64,000 bases of DNA from Brevibacterium permense (GTDB lineage: Bacteria; Actinomycetota; Actinomycetes; Actinomycetales; Brevibacteriaceae): NCBI RefSeq assembly GCF_025506275.1, contig NZ_QYCP01000075.1, forward strand, positions 1 to 64,000, read 5' to 3'. A program made the position numbers and the translations under genes. Shown in pieces: positions 26,060-34,731 of the stretch (positions within the stretch are counted from its first letter, which is position 1; each line of letters opens with the position of its first letter). A model generated the notes under the pieces. The model was given only the letters and a program-made list of their open reading frames with translations, did no database searches and had not been told where the DNA came from.

Positions 26060-26247
26060 ATCCCATGCTTATCATCATTTCGCCTCCTGTGGTTGTCTCA
26101 GCTGCCCACCACCCTGCCCATTCGAAACTGTGAGGTCGTATGATCGTGCAACAACGGAATCAGTACGGTCCGCCGACTGAGCCCGTGAGCAGGAATTCCA
26201 CACCGGACCGGGGTGGGGACTGAGACTGACAGCCAGGAGGCTCTCGC

Positions 26248-29070
26248 ATGACCGGAATCGACTCCGACCAGGCAACGGCGCAGGAGTTTGAGCCCACCGA
26301 CCTCGGCGGCGGCCGCAGGCACGGTCGCGTCGGAGCCCCGTCGACACCGCGCCGGGCGCAGCTCGAGCGGGATCCGGGAATGCCGGCGAGCACGTGGCGG
26401 CTGCGTTCGGACGCGTGGGAGTACCTGAAGTTCGCGATCAAACGCCTGGCCGTCAGCGGCGGGGACTTCTCGATGATCGCCGAAGACGGCGAGGTGTGGC
26501 GCTCGCTGCGTTCGCTGAAGACGATCGAGCTCTACTGGGCAGGTTTCGGTCAGCGCTATGTCGAGGAGATCACCGACCTGCTCTCGAACGGCGAATTCGA
26601 CCGCGCGCACGACATGATCACACGTGCGGTCAATCGGCTCCGGGGCACCACCGTGCCCGACACCGGCGAAGACGACCTCACCGAGGACGAGCGCGCCGAA
26701 CTCAAGGACCGCCAGGACACCCGTCCCCGCTTCGAGGTCCTCATCGTCGATGAGACCACCGAGGGTGGCCGCGATGAGCTGCACACGGACCTGCTCAAAC
26801 TCCGCAACGCCTCCGACCAGTTCATCTACGACTACGTCATCGTGCCCACCGCCGACGATGCGGTGGCGGCGGCCCTGACGAACCCGAACCTGCTCGCCTG
26901 CGTCATCCGCCCCGGTTTCACCGACAGCACCCGCGAGGTGCTCAGTCGTGACCTGCGCGATTCCATCGAGTTCGCGCACACCTCGACCAAGGAATCGCCG
27001 ACGGCGCCGATGAGTCCGCTCAATTCGGTGCGCCGGGTGCTGCGGCTGGCCGACACCCTGGCGAATCTGCGCCCCGAACTCGACCTCTACCTCATGGCAG
27101 GCGCCCATATCGAAAGCCTCGCCGGTGCCCTGACGCACCGGTTCCGTCGCGTCTTCCGCCGCGAGGACCAGTTCGAACTCCATCTGTCCCTGCTGCGCCG
27201 CATCCAGCACCTCTACGACACTCCGTTCTTCGACGCGATCCGTGAGCACGCCCGCCGCCCCGCCGGTGTCTTCCACGCACTGCCCGTCTCCCGCGGCGGT
27301 TCCGTCGTCGGGTCGAAGTGGATCGGCGACTTCGTCGACTTCTACGGGCTCAATCTGCTGCTCGCCGAATCCAGTGCCACGTCCGGTGAGCTCGATTCCC
27401 TGCTGGCGCCGGTGCACACGCTGAAGAAGGCGCAGTCGCTGGCCGCCCGCGCGTACGGCGCCAAGCGCACGTACTTCGTCACGAACGGAACGTCGACGGC
27501 GAACAAGATCGTCCACCAGGCGGTCGTCTCACCCGACGAGGTCGTCATGGTCGACCGCAACTGCCACAAGTCCCACCACCATGCGCTCATGCTCACGGGT
27601 GCCCGCACCGCCTACCTCGAGGCGTACCCGCTCAACGATGTCGCCTTCTACGGGGCGGTGCCGCTGAACCGGATCAAGCAGCTGCTGCTCGACTACCGGG
27701 CCGCCGGCCGCCTCGACGAGGTGCGGATGATCACCCTGACCAACTGCACATTCGACGGCATCGTCTACGACCCCTACAAGGTCATGTCCGAATGCCTGGC
27801 GATCAAACCCGACCTCGTCTTCCTCTGGGACGAAGCCTGGTTCGCCTTCGCCCGATTCCACCCGGTCACGCGCAAGCGCACCGCCATGGTCGCCGCGGAG
27901 ACCCTGGAGGAGAACCTGTCCACGAACGCCCACGCAGCGGCGTACCGGGAGCAGCAGAAGCGCCTGTTCGACCCCGAGACCGGCGCACCCGCCCCCGATT
28001 CGGTGTGGCTGGAGGAGGACCTGCTGCCGCCGCCTGACGCGACGATCCGTGTGTACGCGACACAGTCGACGCATAAGACGCTCACCGCGCTGCGCCAAGG
28101 GTCGATGATCCACGTCTACGATCAGGAGTTCTCCTCCGGCGCCGAGGATGCCTTCCACGAGGCGTATATGACCCACACTTCGACATCGCCGAACTACCAG
28201 ATCCTCGCGTCCCTCGACCTTGGTCGCAGACAGGTGGAGATGGAGGGCTTCGCACTCTTGCAGAAGCAGCTCGACCTGGCGATGAGCCTGTCCTCGGCGA
28301 TCGCCAGGCACCCGCTGTTGAAGAAGACGTTCAAGGTGCTCACCGCCGCCGATCTCATCCCCGAGGAATACCGGGTGACCGAACGGACGATGCCGCTGCG
28401 CGATGGACTGTCGACGATGTGGGATGCCTGGGTCCGTGATGAATTCGTCGTCGATCCCAGCCGCATCACCGTCGAGATCTCGGGCACGGGAGTCGATGGG
28501 GACACGTTCAAGCACGAGCACCTCATGGACCGCTACGGCATTCAGGTGAACAAGACGAGCCGGAACACGGTGCTGTTCATGACGAACATCGGCACCTCAC
28601 GCTCGGCCGTCGCCTATCTCATCGAGGTGCTGGTCAAACTGGCTGGGAAGTTCAACGACCCGCACGAGCTGCAGGAGCAGGACGCGCTGACCGAGCCTGC
28701 CGCGGTGATGCCTCCGCTGCCGGACTTCTCGGCCTTCGCCCCCGACTACGCCGCTGAGGTGCCGGCCGAGGATCCGTCGAAGCAGCTGCCCGACGGCGAC
28801 CTGCGCACCGCCTACTATGCGGGTCTGCGTCGCCAGAACATCGAGCACGTGCTCCCGCATGAGCTGCGACGCCGCGTCGAGAACGGGGAGCAGCCGGTCT
28901 CGGCCGGATTCGTCACTCCGTACCCGCCCGGGTTCCCGGTGCTGGTGCCCGGACAGGTCATCACCGCCGAGGTGCTCGACTTCATGTCCGCGCTCGACAC
29001 CCGAGAGATCCACGGCTACGACTCCCGTCAGGGCTACCGCGTCATCCTCAAAGAGGTCCTGGAGAGCTGA
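26248..29070 (+). CDS. Orn/Lys/Arg decarboxylase family protein
   Basis: 940 residues, longer than the usual 710-760 of inducible basic amino acid decarboxylases because of an extended N-terminus before the receiver-like wing domain (FEVLIVDETTEGG...). The fold-type I PLP core is clear: YFVTNGTSTANKIVHQAVV, VDRNCHKSHHHALMLTGA, LWDEAWFAFARFHP with the cofactor Asp and STHKTLTALRQGSMIHV with the Schiff-base Lys. The C-terminal domain has GYDSRQGYRV. It forms an amine plus CO2 from lysine, arginine or ornithine; which one is not decidable. AGGAGG lies 9 bases before the ATG. The proline-racemase homologue follows after 12 bp. Confidence 0.9.
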   Translation: MTGIDSDQATAQEFEPTDLGGGRRHGRVGAPSTPRRAQLERDPGMPASTWRLRSDAWEYLKFAIKRLAVSGGDFSMIAEDGEVWRSLRSLKTIELYWAGFGQRYVEEITDLLSNGEFDRAHDMITRAVNRLRGTTVPDTGEDDLTEDERAELKDRQDTRPRFEVLIVDETTEGGRDELHTDLLKLRNASDQFIYDYVIVPTADDAVAAALTNPNLLACVIRPGFTDSTREVLSRDLRDSIEFAHTSTKESPTAPMSPLNSVRRVLRLADTLANLRPELDLYLMAGAHIESLAGALTHRFRRVFRREDQFELHLSLLRRIQHLYDTPFFDAIREHARRPAGVFHALPVSRGGSVVGSKWIGDFVDFYGLNLLLAESSATSGELDSLLAPVHTLKKAQSLAARAYGAKRTYFVTNGTSTANKIVHQAVVSPDEVVMVDRNCHKSHHHALMLTGARTAYLEAYPLNDVAFYGAVPLNRIKQLLLDYRAAGRLDEVRMITLTNCTFDGIVYDPYKVMSECLAIKPDLVFLWDEAWFAFARFHPVTRKRTAMVAAETLEENLSTNAHAAAYREQQKRLFDPETGAPAPDSVWLEEDLLPPPDATIRVYATQSTHKTLTALRQGSMIHVYDQEFSSGAEDAFHEAYMTHTSTSPNYQILASLDLGRRQVEMEGFALLQKQLDLAMSLSSAIARHPLLKKTFKVLTAADLIPEEYRVTERTMPLRDGLSTMWDAWVRDEFVVDPSRITVEISGTGVDGDTFKHEHLMDRYGIQVNKTSRNTVLFMTNIGTSRSAVAYLIEVLVKLAGKFNDPHELQEQDALTEPAAVMPPLPDFSAFAPDYAAEVPAEDPSKQLPDGDLRTAYYAGLRRQNIEHVLPHELRRRVENGEQPVSAGFVTPYPPGFPVLVPGQVITAEVLDFMSALDTREIHGYDSRQGYRVILKEVLES

Positions 29071-29082
29071 GCGAGATCGACC

Positions 29083-30099
29083 GTGCAGACCAACCGTCTC
29101 ATCCAGACCGTCGAAGCCCACACCGAGGGGCTGCCCGTCCGCGTCGTCACCGGGGGAGTGGGACCATTCCCCGGTGAGTCCATGGCCGAACGCCGTGAGT
29201 GGTTCATCGAGAACTCCGACGAACTGCGGACCTTCCTCATGTGCGAACCCCGCGGTCACGGGTGGCTCTCGGGAGCGATCCTGCAGCCGCCGACCCGTGA
29301 CGACGCGGACTGGGGAGTGCTCTTCATCGAGGTCACCGGCGTGCTCCCGATGTGCGGAGCCGGCACGATCGCAGTGGCGACCGTGCTCGTCGAGACAGGC
29401 ATGGTGCCCGTCGTCGAACCCGTCACGACCGTGCGGTTGGATGCCCCGATCGGGCTCATCACCGCCGAGGTGGTCGTCCGGGACGGTCGCGCCGAGTCGG
29501 TGACCATCGTCAACGTTCCCTCGTATGCGCACGCCCTCGGCCAGTCCGTCGAGGTGCCCGGGCGAGGGTCGATCGCCTGCGACATCGGCTTCGGCGGGAA
29601 CTTCTACGCCTTCGTCTCCGCCGCCGACGTCGGCATCCCGTTCGAGCGCGACCGGGCTGAGGACTTCATCGCCGCCGGTCGAGAGATCATGGCCGCGGTC
29701 AACGAGCAGCTCGACCCGGTGCATCCGGTGACCGGGTTCCGCGGCTGCGAGCACGTCGTATTCCTTACGCCGCCGACGGAGCCCGGGCCCGATGGCGAAG
29801 TCCCCGATGCACGCCATGTGCTCATCAACTATCCCGGCTGGCTCGACCGGTCGCCCGGTGGCACCGGGACGAGCGCGCTCATGGCCGTCCGGCACGCCCG
29901 CGCGCAACTGGGCCTGAACACGGATTTCGTCAACGAGTGCTTCATCGGCACCACGTTCACCGGACGGCTGACCGAGGAGACGAGCGTCGGCGAACATGTG
30001 GCTGTGTTGCCGACGATCACCGGCAGCGCCTGGCTGACCGCGACCTCGCAGTTCATGCTCGACCCCAGCGACCCGTTCCCCGCTGGCTTTACGCTCTGA
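29083..30099 (+). CDS. Proline racemase/hydroxyproline epimerase family protein, atypical active site
   Basis: 338 residues with the family fold and motifs EAHTEGLPVRVVTGG, RGHGWLSGAIL, IACDIGFGGNFYAFV and INYPGWLDRSP. The first catalytic Cys is kept (Cys91 in MCGAGT, where homologues mostly read MCGHGT). The second catalytic position, Cys in racemases/epimerases or Thr in trans-3-hydroxyproline dehydratases, is Gly259 in DRSPGGTGTS. A two-base racemase mechanism is therefore unlikely; a dehydratase/lyase or another one-base reaction is possible, but the substrate is unknown. GTG start. It is 12 bp after the decarboxylase and surely co-transcribed. Confidence 0.83.
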   Translation: MQTNRLIQTVEAHTEGLPVRVVTGGVGPFPGESMAERREWFIENSDELRTFLMCEPRGHGWLSGAILQPPTRDDADWGVLFIEVTGVLPMCGAGTIAVATVLVETGMVPVVEPVTTVRLDAPIGLITAEVVVRDGRAESVTIVNVPSYAHALGQSVEVPGRGSIACDIGFGGNFYAFVSAADVGIPFERDRAEDFIAAGREIMAAVNEQLDPVHPVTGFRGCEHVVFLTPPTEPGPDGEVPDARHVLINYPGWLDRSPGGTGTSALMAVRHARAQLGLNTDFVNECFIGTTFTGRLTEETSVGEHVAVLPTITGSAWLTATSQFMLDPSDPFPAGFTL

Positions 30100-30115
30100 A
30101 CCTCCGCAGATTAAT

Positions 30116-30234
30116 CGACCGCTCACGTTACCGTCGAGCGCGCGCCTCGCCTACTGGTGACCTCGCCGACCGCTCGGGTTACCGCCGAGAGCACGCCGCA
30201 GAGCTTGATACGGCGGCGGTAAGGTGAGCGGTCG
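30116..30234. repeat. Three copies of a CGACCGCTC-NNN-TTACCG repeat
   Basis: Copies at 30116-30137 and 30167-30189 (direct) and 30214-30234 (inverted) share CGACCGCTC, three variable bases, then TTACCG. The second and third copies form a 21-bp stem with a 24-base loop. The cluster fills the gap between two convergent genes and may end transcription from both. Confidence 0.7.
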
Positions 30235-30246
30235 GCTGACCGGCGG

Positions 30247-31032
30247 CTACCCTAGCTGGCCGGGATGGAGGACGCGGGAGAGGAAGTCCTTCGTCCGCTG
30301 CTCCTGCGGGTTGCCGATGACGTCCTTGGCAGGTCCGGCTTCGACGACGACTCCTCCGTCCATGAAGACGACGCGGTCGGCGACCTGCCGGGCGAACTCC
30401 ATCTCGTGGGTGACGACGACCATCGTCATCCCCGCCTCGGCGAGGTTGCGCATGACCTGGAGGACGTCACCGACGGTCTCCGGGTCCAGCGCCGAAGTCG
30501 GCTCGTCGAAGAGCATGACGTCGGGGTCCATGCTCAGTGCCCGGGCGATCGCCACGCGCTGCTGCTGACCGCCGGAGAGCGAACCGGGCTTGGCCTCCAT
30601 CTTCTCGGACAGTCCGACCTTCGCAAGGTTCGTCTCGGCGACCTTGTTGGCCTCGGCCTTCGATCGCTTGAGGACCTTCGTCTGTGCGATCGTGAGGTTC
30701 TCGCGCACGGTGAGGTGGGCGAAGAGGTTGAAAGACTGGAAGACCATGCCGATGCGGGTGCGGGCGGCATCGATGTCGAGATCGAGGTCGGTCATGTCCA
30801 TGCCGTCGACGACGATCGAGCCGCCGGTGGGAGTCTCGAGTGTGTTGATGCATCGGAGCATCGTCGACTTGCCCGAACCCGAGGGGCCGATGACGCAGAC
30901 GACCTCGCCTTTGTCGACGTCGAGGTTGATGTCGGTGAGGACCTGATTCGTGCCGAAGCTCTTCTGGAGGTTGCGGATCGCGATTATCGGGGTCTTTGTT
31001 CCCCTCGACGAGGTGGCTGCTGCGGTCATCAT
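30247..31032 (-). CDS. Amino acid ABC transporter, ATP-binding protein
   Basis: 261 residues with the polar amino acid transporter ATPase pattern (GlnQ/ArtP/HisP-like): Walker [11 protein letters not shown]-loop [13 protein letters not shown], signature [15 protein letters not shown], Walker [15 protein letters not shown] and H-loop VVTHEM. It energises the permease encoded just upstream. ATG 31032 overlaps the permease stop as ATGA; a second ATG at 31029 is equally possible, with AGGAG suitably placed for both. It is third gene of a leftward substrate-binding-protein, permease, ATPase operon. Confidence 0.93.
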   Translation of the reverse strand: MMTAAATSSRGTKTPIIAIRNLQKSFGTNQVLTDINLDVDKGEVVCVIGPSGSGKSTMLRCINTLETPTGGSIVVDGMDMTDLDLDIDAARTRIGMVFQSFNLFAHLTVRENLTIAQTKVLKRSKAEANKVAETNLAKVGLSEKMEAKPGSLSGGQQQRVAIARALSMDPDVMLFDEPTSALDPETVGDVLQVMRNLAEAGMTMVVVTHEMEFARQVADRVVFMDGGVVVEAGPAKDVIGNPQEQRTKDFLSRVLHPGQLG

Positions 31033-31904
31033 TTCACTCCTGAATCTGCGGAACCGTACTTCTTCTCCAACACCCGCGACAGATACGACAGCGGGATCGT
31101 GATGATGAGATAGCACAGCGCGATGACGATGAACGGGGTGAGGTTCGCGGTGTTGACGATCTCGGCGCGGCCGAGCGCTGCCAGCTCACGTCCGTCGACC
31201 GAGGAACCGAGGATGTAGGCCAGCGACGAGTCCTTCGCGAGCAGAATGAGCTCGTTCGTCAACGGCGGGAGGATGATGCGCATCGCCTGCGGCAGCACGA
31301 TCGTGAACATCGCACGCGACGAGGACATGCCGAGCGACCGGGCGGCCTCGATCTGCCCTTTCGGCACGGCCTGGATGCCGGCGCGGATCGTCTCGGCCAT
31401 ATAAGCCGAGGAGACGAGGCCGAGGGCGATCATGATAATGACGAGCTGCGGCAGGTTGAAGCCGGGGAAGGCCACAGGCATGCCGAATCCCAAGACGAGG
31501 AAGACGACGAGGGCCGGCAGTCCGCGGAAGAACTCGATGTAGATCGTCGCGAGCCATCGGTAGACGCCGACGGAGGACAGGCGCATGAGTGCGACGAACA
31601 GCGCGATGACGAGGCCGAGGGCGAAGCCGAGGAATGTGTAGATGACCGTGTTCTTCAACGCCATTGTGATGACGTCGGGGAACATGCCCGTGGCGATGTC
31701 GATGCGGCCGAAGGAATCGATGAGCGTCGGCCAGTCGGCGAAGACCGCGACGAGGACCGCTATGACGCCGAGGATGGCGTATTGGATGCCGCGGGAGAGC
31801 TTCGCCTTTTGGCGTTTGCTCATCTTCGCTTTCGGAGTGGCGGTGGCGGCCGGGACGGCGGGGCCGGTCTGGCGGCCGTCCTCGCTCGCTGTGGGAACTG
31901 ACAT
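31029..31904 (-). CDS. Amino acid ABC transporter, permease protein
   Basis: 291 residues. An unusually long, Lys/Ala-rich cytosolic N-terminus (about 40 residues) precedes about five membrane helices with the HisMQ-type motifs [19 protein letters not shown] and [43 protein letters not shown] (EAA loop, ATPase contact). It is the only permease gene in the operon, so it probably forms a homodimer. Amino acid specificity cannot be told. Confidence 0.92.
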   Translation of the reverse strand: MSVPTASEDGRQTGPAVPAATATPKAKMSKRQKAKLSRGIQYAILGVIAVLVAVFADWPTLIDSFGRIDIATGMFPDVITMALKNTVIYTFLGFALGLVIALFVALMRLSSVGVYRWLATIYIEFFRGLPALVVFLVLGFGMPVAFPGFNLPQLVIIMIALGLVSSAYMAETIRAGIQAVPKGQIEAARSLGMSSSRAMFTIVLPQAMRIILPPLTNELILLAKDSSLAYILGSSVDGRELAALGRAEIVNTANLTPFIVIALCYLIITIPLSYLSRVLEKKYGSADSGVK

Positions 31905-32052
31905 GGTTGTCCTTCGAAAAACTGTGGCGGAGGGTGTCTGCCGGTGGTGCGTGCCGTGAGAGACGGAAAAGACTCAGGCAGGTCGGTAGAACTCAGCCGA
32001 ACGGGCGGCCCGCTGCAATGACAGATGCAGCCGGCCGCCCATTCGCACGTGA

Positions 32053-32850
32053 TCACTTCGGTGCGTCGCCGAACCACTTCTTGTAGATCTTGTCGTACTC
32101 GCCGTTGTCCTTGATCTCCTTGATCGTGTCGTCGACGGCCTTCTTCATCTCCGAGTTGCCCTTCTTCATCGAGATGCCGTAATGCTCATCGGTCTTGATG
32201 TCGAAGCCGACCGCGAAGCCCTTGTTCTCAGTGTTGTAGTTGTACAGCACACCGTTGTCGTTGATGACGGCGTCCACCTGACCGGTCTTGAGCGCTTCGA
32301 GCGAGAGCGGGAGGTCTTCGTAGGTGATGACTTCGGAGTCTTTGAAGTGCTCGGTCGCGTAGTCGAGGCCCGTGGTGCCGGCCTGAGCTGCGATCTTGAA
32401 GTCCTTCAGCGCCTTCTCGTCCTTCGCTGTCTTGTCGGCTTTCGTCAGAATCGCCTGGTTCGCATCGAAGTACGGCTCGGAGAAGTCCGTGGCCTCTTCG
32501 CGTTCAGGGGTAATCGTCGTCGCCGCGGCCGCGACATCGCACTTGTTCTGATTGAATTCCGCCCCCGAGGTGATCGTTTCGAACGAGGTGTTGATGATCT
32601 CCTGCTCGACACCGAGCTTCTTCGCCACGGCATCGACGATGTCGACGTCGAAGCCGACGACCTCGCCGTCCTTCTCGAACTGGAAGGGCTGGTAGGACAG
32701 GTGCGTGCAGGTCGTCAGCTTGCCCTCCTTGACGAGGGGGACTCCGCCTTTTCCGGTCGCTGCGGGTTCTGAAGCACCTCCACCGCCGCATGCGGACAGA
32801 GCGAGCATGGCGCCGGCGGCCAGAATGGCCAGGCTCGAGCGTCGTTTCAT
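32053..32850 (-). CDS. Amino acid ABC transporter, substrate-binding lipoprotein
   Basis: 265 residues. A lipoprotein signal ends with LSAC (Cys21), so it is membrane-anchored outside the cell. The SBP_bac_3 fold follows: TTCTHLSYQPFQFEKDGEVVGFDVDIVDAVAKKLG, TITPEREEATDFSEPYFDANQAI (ligand Arg and Asp) and AQAGTTGLDYATEH. It delivers a polar amino acid to the permease 148 bp downstream. The 247 bp upstream hold the presumed promoter and the terminator of the MFS gene. Confidence 0.92.
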   Translation of the reverse strand: MKRRSSLAILAAGAMLALSACGGGGASEPAATGKGGVPLVKEGKLTTCTHLSYQPFQFEKDGEVVGFDVDIVDAVAKKLGVEQEIINTSFETITSGAEFNQNKCDVAAAATTITPEREEATDFSEPYFDANQAILTKADKTAKDEKALKDFKIAAQAGTTGLDYATEHFKDSEVITYEDLPLSLEALKTGQVDAVINDNGVLYNYNTENKGFAVGFDIKTDEHYGISMKKGNSEMKKAVDDTIKEIKDNGEYDKIYKKWFGDAPK

Positions 32851-33052
32851 GGTTCCTCCAGGGGATCGGTGACCGTGTCGTCACGCAAACGGATTGCCCG
32901 GACATCCGTGTCTGGGCAATGTCTGAGAGGAATCCTACCGTGAACTGGATCACACCAATGACGCTTTGATGAGCACCGAGGCGGTTGTGACGAAATCGTA
33001 GTCATTCCCGGTGACCGGGACGGCCGCTCGGTCACTGACCGCGGACGCGAAA

Positions 33053-33084
33053 GGGCCCGACCAACGAAAACGTCGGTCGGGCCC
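33053..33084 (-). terminator. Intrinsic-type terminator after the MHS transporter
   Basis: 10-base GC arms (33053-33062 and 33075-33084) with a 12-base loop; on the minus strand they are followed by TTTCG. It lies 13 bp after the transporter stop. Confidence 0.75.
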
Positions 33085-33097
33085 TGATCCAGGAGTC

Positions 33098-34531
33098 TCA
33101 GCTCAGCTGATCCTCCATGTTGAGGTCAGAGGTGTCCTTGGCCAGCCACAGGGCGACGATCGTGACGATGGCCGCGGCGATGATGTAGAGGCCGCAGTAG
33201 AAGATCGACCCACCTTCGGCCTGCCACAGAGCGACCATGGCGAACGGTGCGGGACCGGCCCCGATGACGCTGGACATGTTGTAGGAGATCGCCGATCCGG
33301 TGTAGCGGACGTTGGCGGGGAAGAGCTCCGGCAGGTACGCGGCCATGGGCCCGAAAGTCAGCCCCATGAGGATGAAGCCGACGATGAGGCCGATGATGAC
33401 TCCCGGGGTGCCGGCATTGAACAGGGCGTTGACGACGAGTCCGTAGGCGGCGATGAGCACGGTCACGCCCAGCAGCATCTTCCGGCGTCCCAGCTTCTCG
33501 GCCAAGGGGCCGGAGACGACGGTGAAGATGCCGAAGAAGACGACTCCGATGATGAGGTAGGTGAGGAATTCGTTCTTCGTGTACCCCAGCCCCGCGACGA
33601 AGCCTGCGGGGTCGAAGGGCTTTCCTGCCGCCTCGGCGGCGGTCTGGGCCTGCTCCGGGGTTGCCGGTGAGGTGCCGTAGGTGAGGGTGAACGCGGTCAT
33701 GAAGTAGAAGATCACGTAGGTCGCGAGCATGATGAACGTGCCCAGGATGAGCGGCTTCCAGCTCGTGGCGAAGACCCGCCCGAGCGGGGCCTTCGAGATC
33801 TGCTGCTTCTGCGCCACGAGCTGGAACGCCGGGGTCTCCATGAGCGACATGCGGACATAGAGGCCGACGGCCACGAGCAGGGCCGAGAGCAGGAACGGAA
33901 TGCGCCAGCCCCAGGCGAGGAACGCCTCGGGGGAGGTCCAGGTGCCAAGGGCGACGAAGAGCAGGTTCGCGATGATGAAGCCGACGGGGGCGCCGAGCTG
34001 TGGGAAAGTGCCCCAGATGGCGCGTTTGCCCTTCGGGGCATTCTCGGTGGCCAGCAGTGCCGCGCCCGACCATTCGCCGCCGAGGCCGACGCCTTGGCAG
34101 AAGCGCAGAAGAACGAGGAACAGCGGGGCGAGGACGACCCAGCCCGGCGTGCTGGCGGTCGGCAGCAGGCCGATGAGGAAGGTGCCGATGCCCATGATGA
34201 GCAGGGAGGCGATGAGCGTCTTCTTCCGGCCGATGCGGTCACCGAAGTGGCCGAAGATGATCGAGCCGAGGGGGCGGGCGACGAAGGCGACGCCGAAGAT
34301 CGCGAACGAGCTCAGCAGCTGAGTCGTCGACGTCTGATTGGGGAAGAAAAGGGCCGGGAAGACCAGCGAGGAGGCCGTGGCGTAAGCGTAGAAATCGAAG
34401 AATTCGATCGTGGTGCCGACCATCGAGGCGGTCAGGACCTTGCCGCGGGTGTTGTTCTTCCGAGTCGCTGCGATTGCGTCGTCGACTCCAGGTGCCGACG
34501 AGGGATTCTCCGGCTGTGTTTCGGTGGACAT
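33098..34531 (-). CDS. MFS metabolite:H+ symporter (MHS family)
   Basis: 477 residues with 12 membrane helices. MHS-type motifs: MVGTTIEFFDFYAYATAS in helix 1, FGHFGDRIGRKKTL between helices 2 and 3, RFCQGVGLGGEWSGAALLATE in helix 4 and LPELFPANVRYTG near helix 11. Relatives carry organic acids, shikimate or betaines with protons. The start at 34531 is chosen because the family begins there; the open frame continues 29 codons upstream through a leader hairpin. No co-transcribed gene identifies the substrate, but the pca operon lies 5 kb away. Confidence 0.87.
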   Translation of the reverse strand: MSTETQPENPSSAPGVDDAIAATRKNNTRGKVLTASMVGTTIEFFDFYAYATASSLVFPALFFPNQTSTTQLLSSFAIFGVAFVARPLGSIIFGHFGDRIGRKKTLIASLLIMGIGTFLIGLLPTASTPGWVVLAPLFLVLLRFCQGVGLGGEWSGAALLATENAPKGKRAIWGTFPQLGAPVGFIIANLLFVALGTWTSPEAFLAWGWRIPFLLSALLVAVGLYVRMSLMETPAFQLVAQKQQISKAPLGRVFATSWKPLILGTFIMLATYVIFYFMTAFTLTYGTSPATPEQAQTAAEAAGKPFDPAGFVAGLGYTKNEFLTYLIIGVVFFGIFTVVSGPLAEKLGRRKMLLGVTVLIAAYGLVVNALFNAGTPGVIIGLIVGFILMGLTFGPMAAYLPELFPANVRYTGSAISYNMSSVIGAGPAPFAMVALWQAEGGSIFYCGLYIIAAAIVTIVALWLAKDTSDLNMEDQLS

Positions 34532-34595
34532 GGTGGTGGTGCTCCGCTGCTTCGTGAGTGCAGGCACGGGCGGGTGGTCCGTGCCAATGGAAAAG

Positions 34596-34630
34596 GCCGT
34601 CGGCGCTGTGTCAGGCACAGCGTCGACGGC
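34596..34630 (-). promoter_or_regulatory. Leader hairpin upstream of the MHS transporter
   Basis: 15-base arms (34596-34610 and 34616-34630) with one mismatch and a 5-base loop, followed on the minus strand by CTTTTCC. It sits 65 bases before the start codon, where it could work as an attenuator or mRNA-stabilising stem. A TCAC-N5-GTGA dyad farther upstream (about 34656-34668) might be an operator. Confidence 0.45.
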
Positions 34631-34731
34631 GACGAATCGACATTACGCTCGTCTCACAAAACGTGATTTCTGAGTCTCGCCAATTGGGATTACTAGGTGG
34701 TCGAAGTGTTCTGGACAACTCGGACGGGCGG

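Noticed and set aside
26098-27516. 472-codon minus-strand open frame opposite the decarboxylase N-terminus
   Set aside because: Shadow of the decarboxylase. I considered whether the unusually long decarboxylase N-terminus could be false, but the plus-strand frame has a good ribosome-binding site and protein-like composition.
28597-30126. 509-codon minus-strand open frame opposite the decarboxylase end and the proline racemase homologue
   Set aside because: Antisense to two genes with full motif sets; no recognisable protein features or ribosome-binding site.
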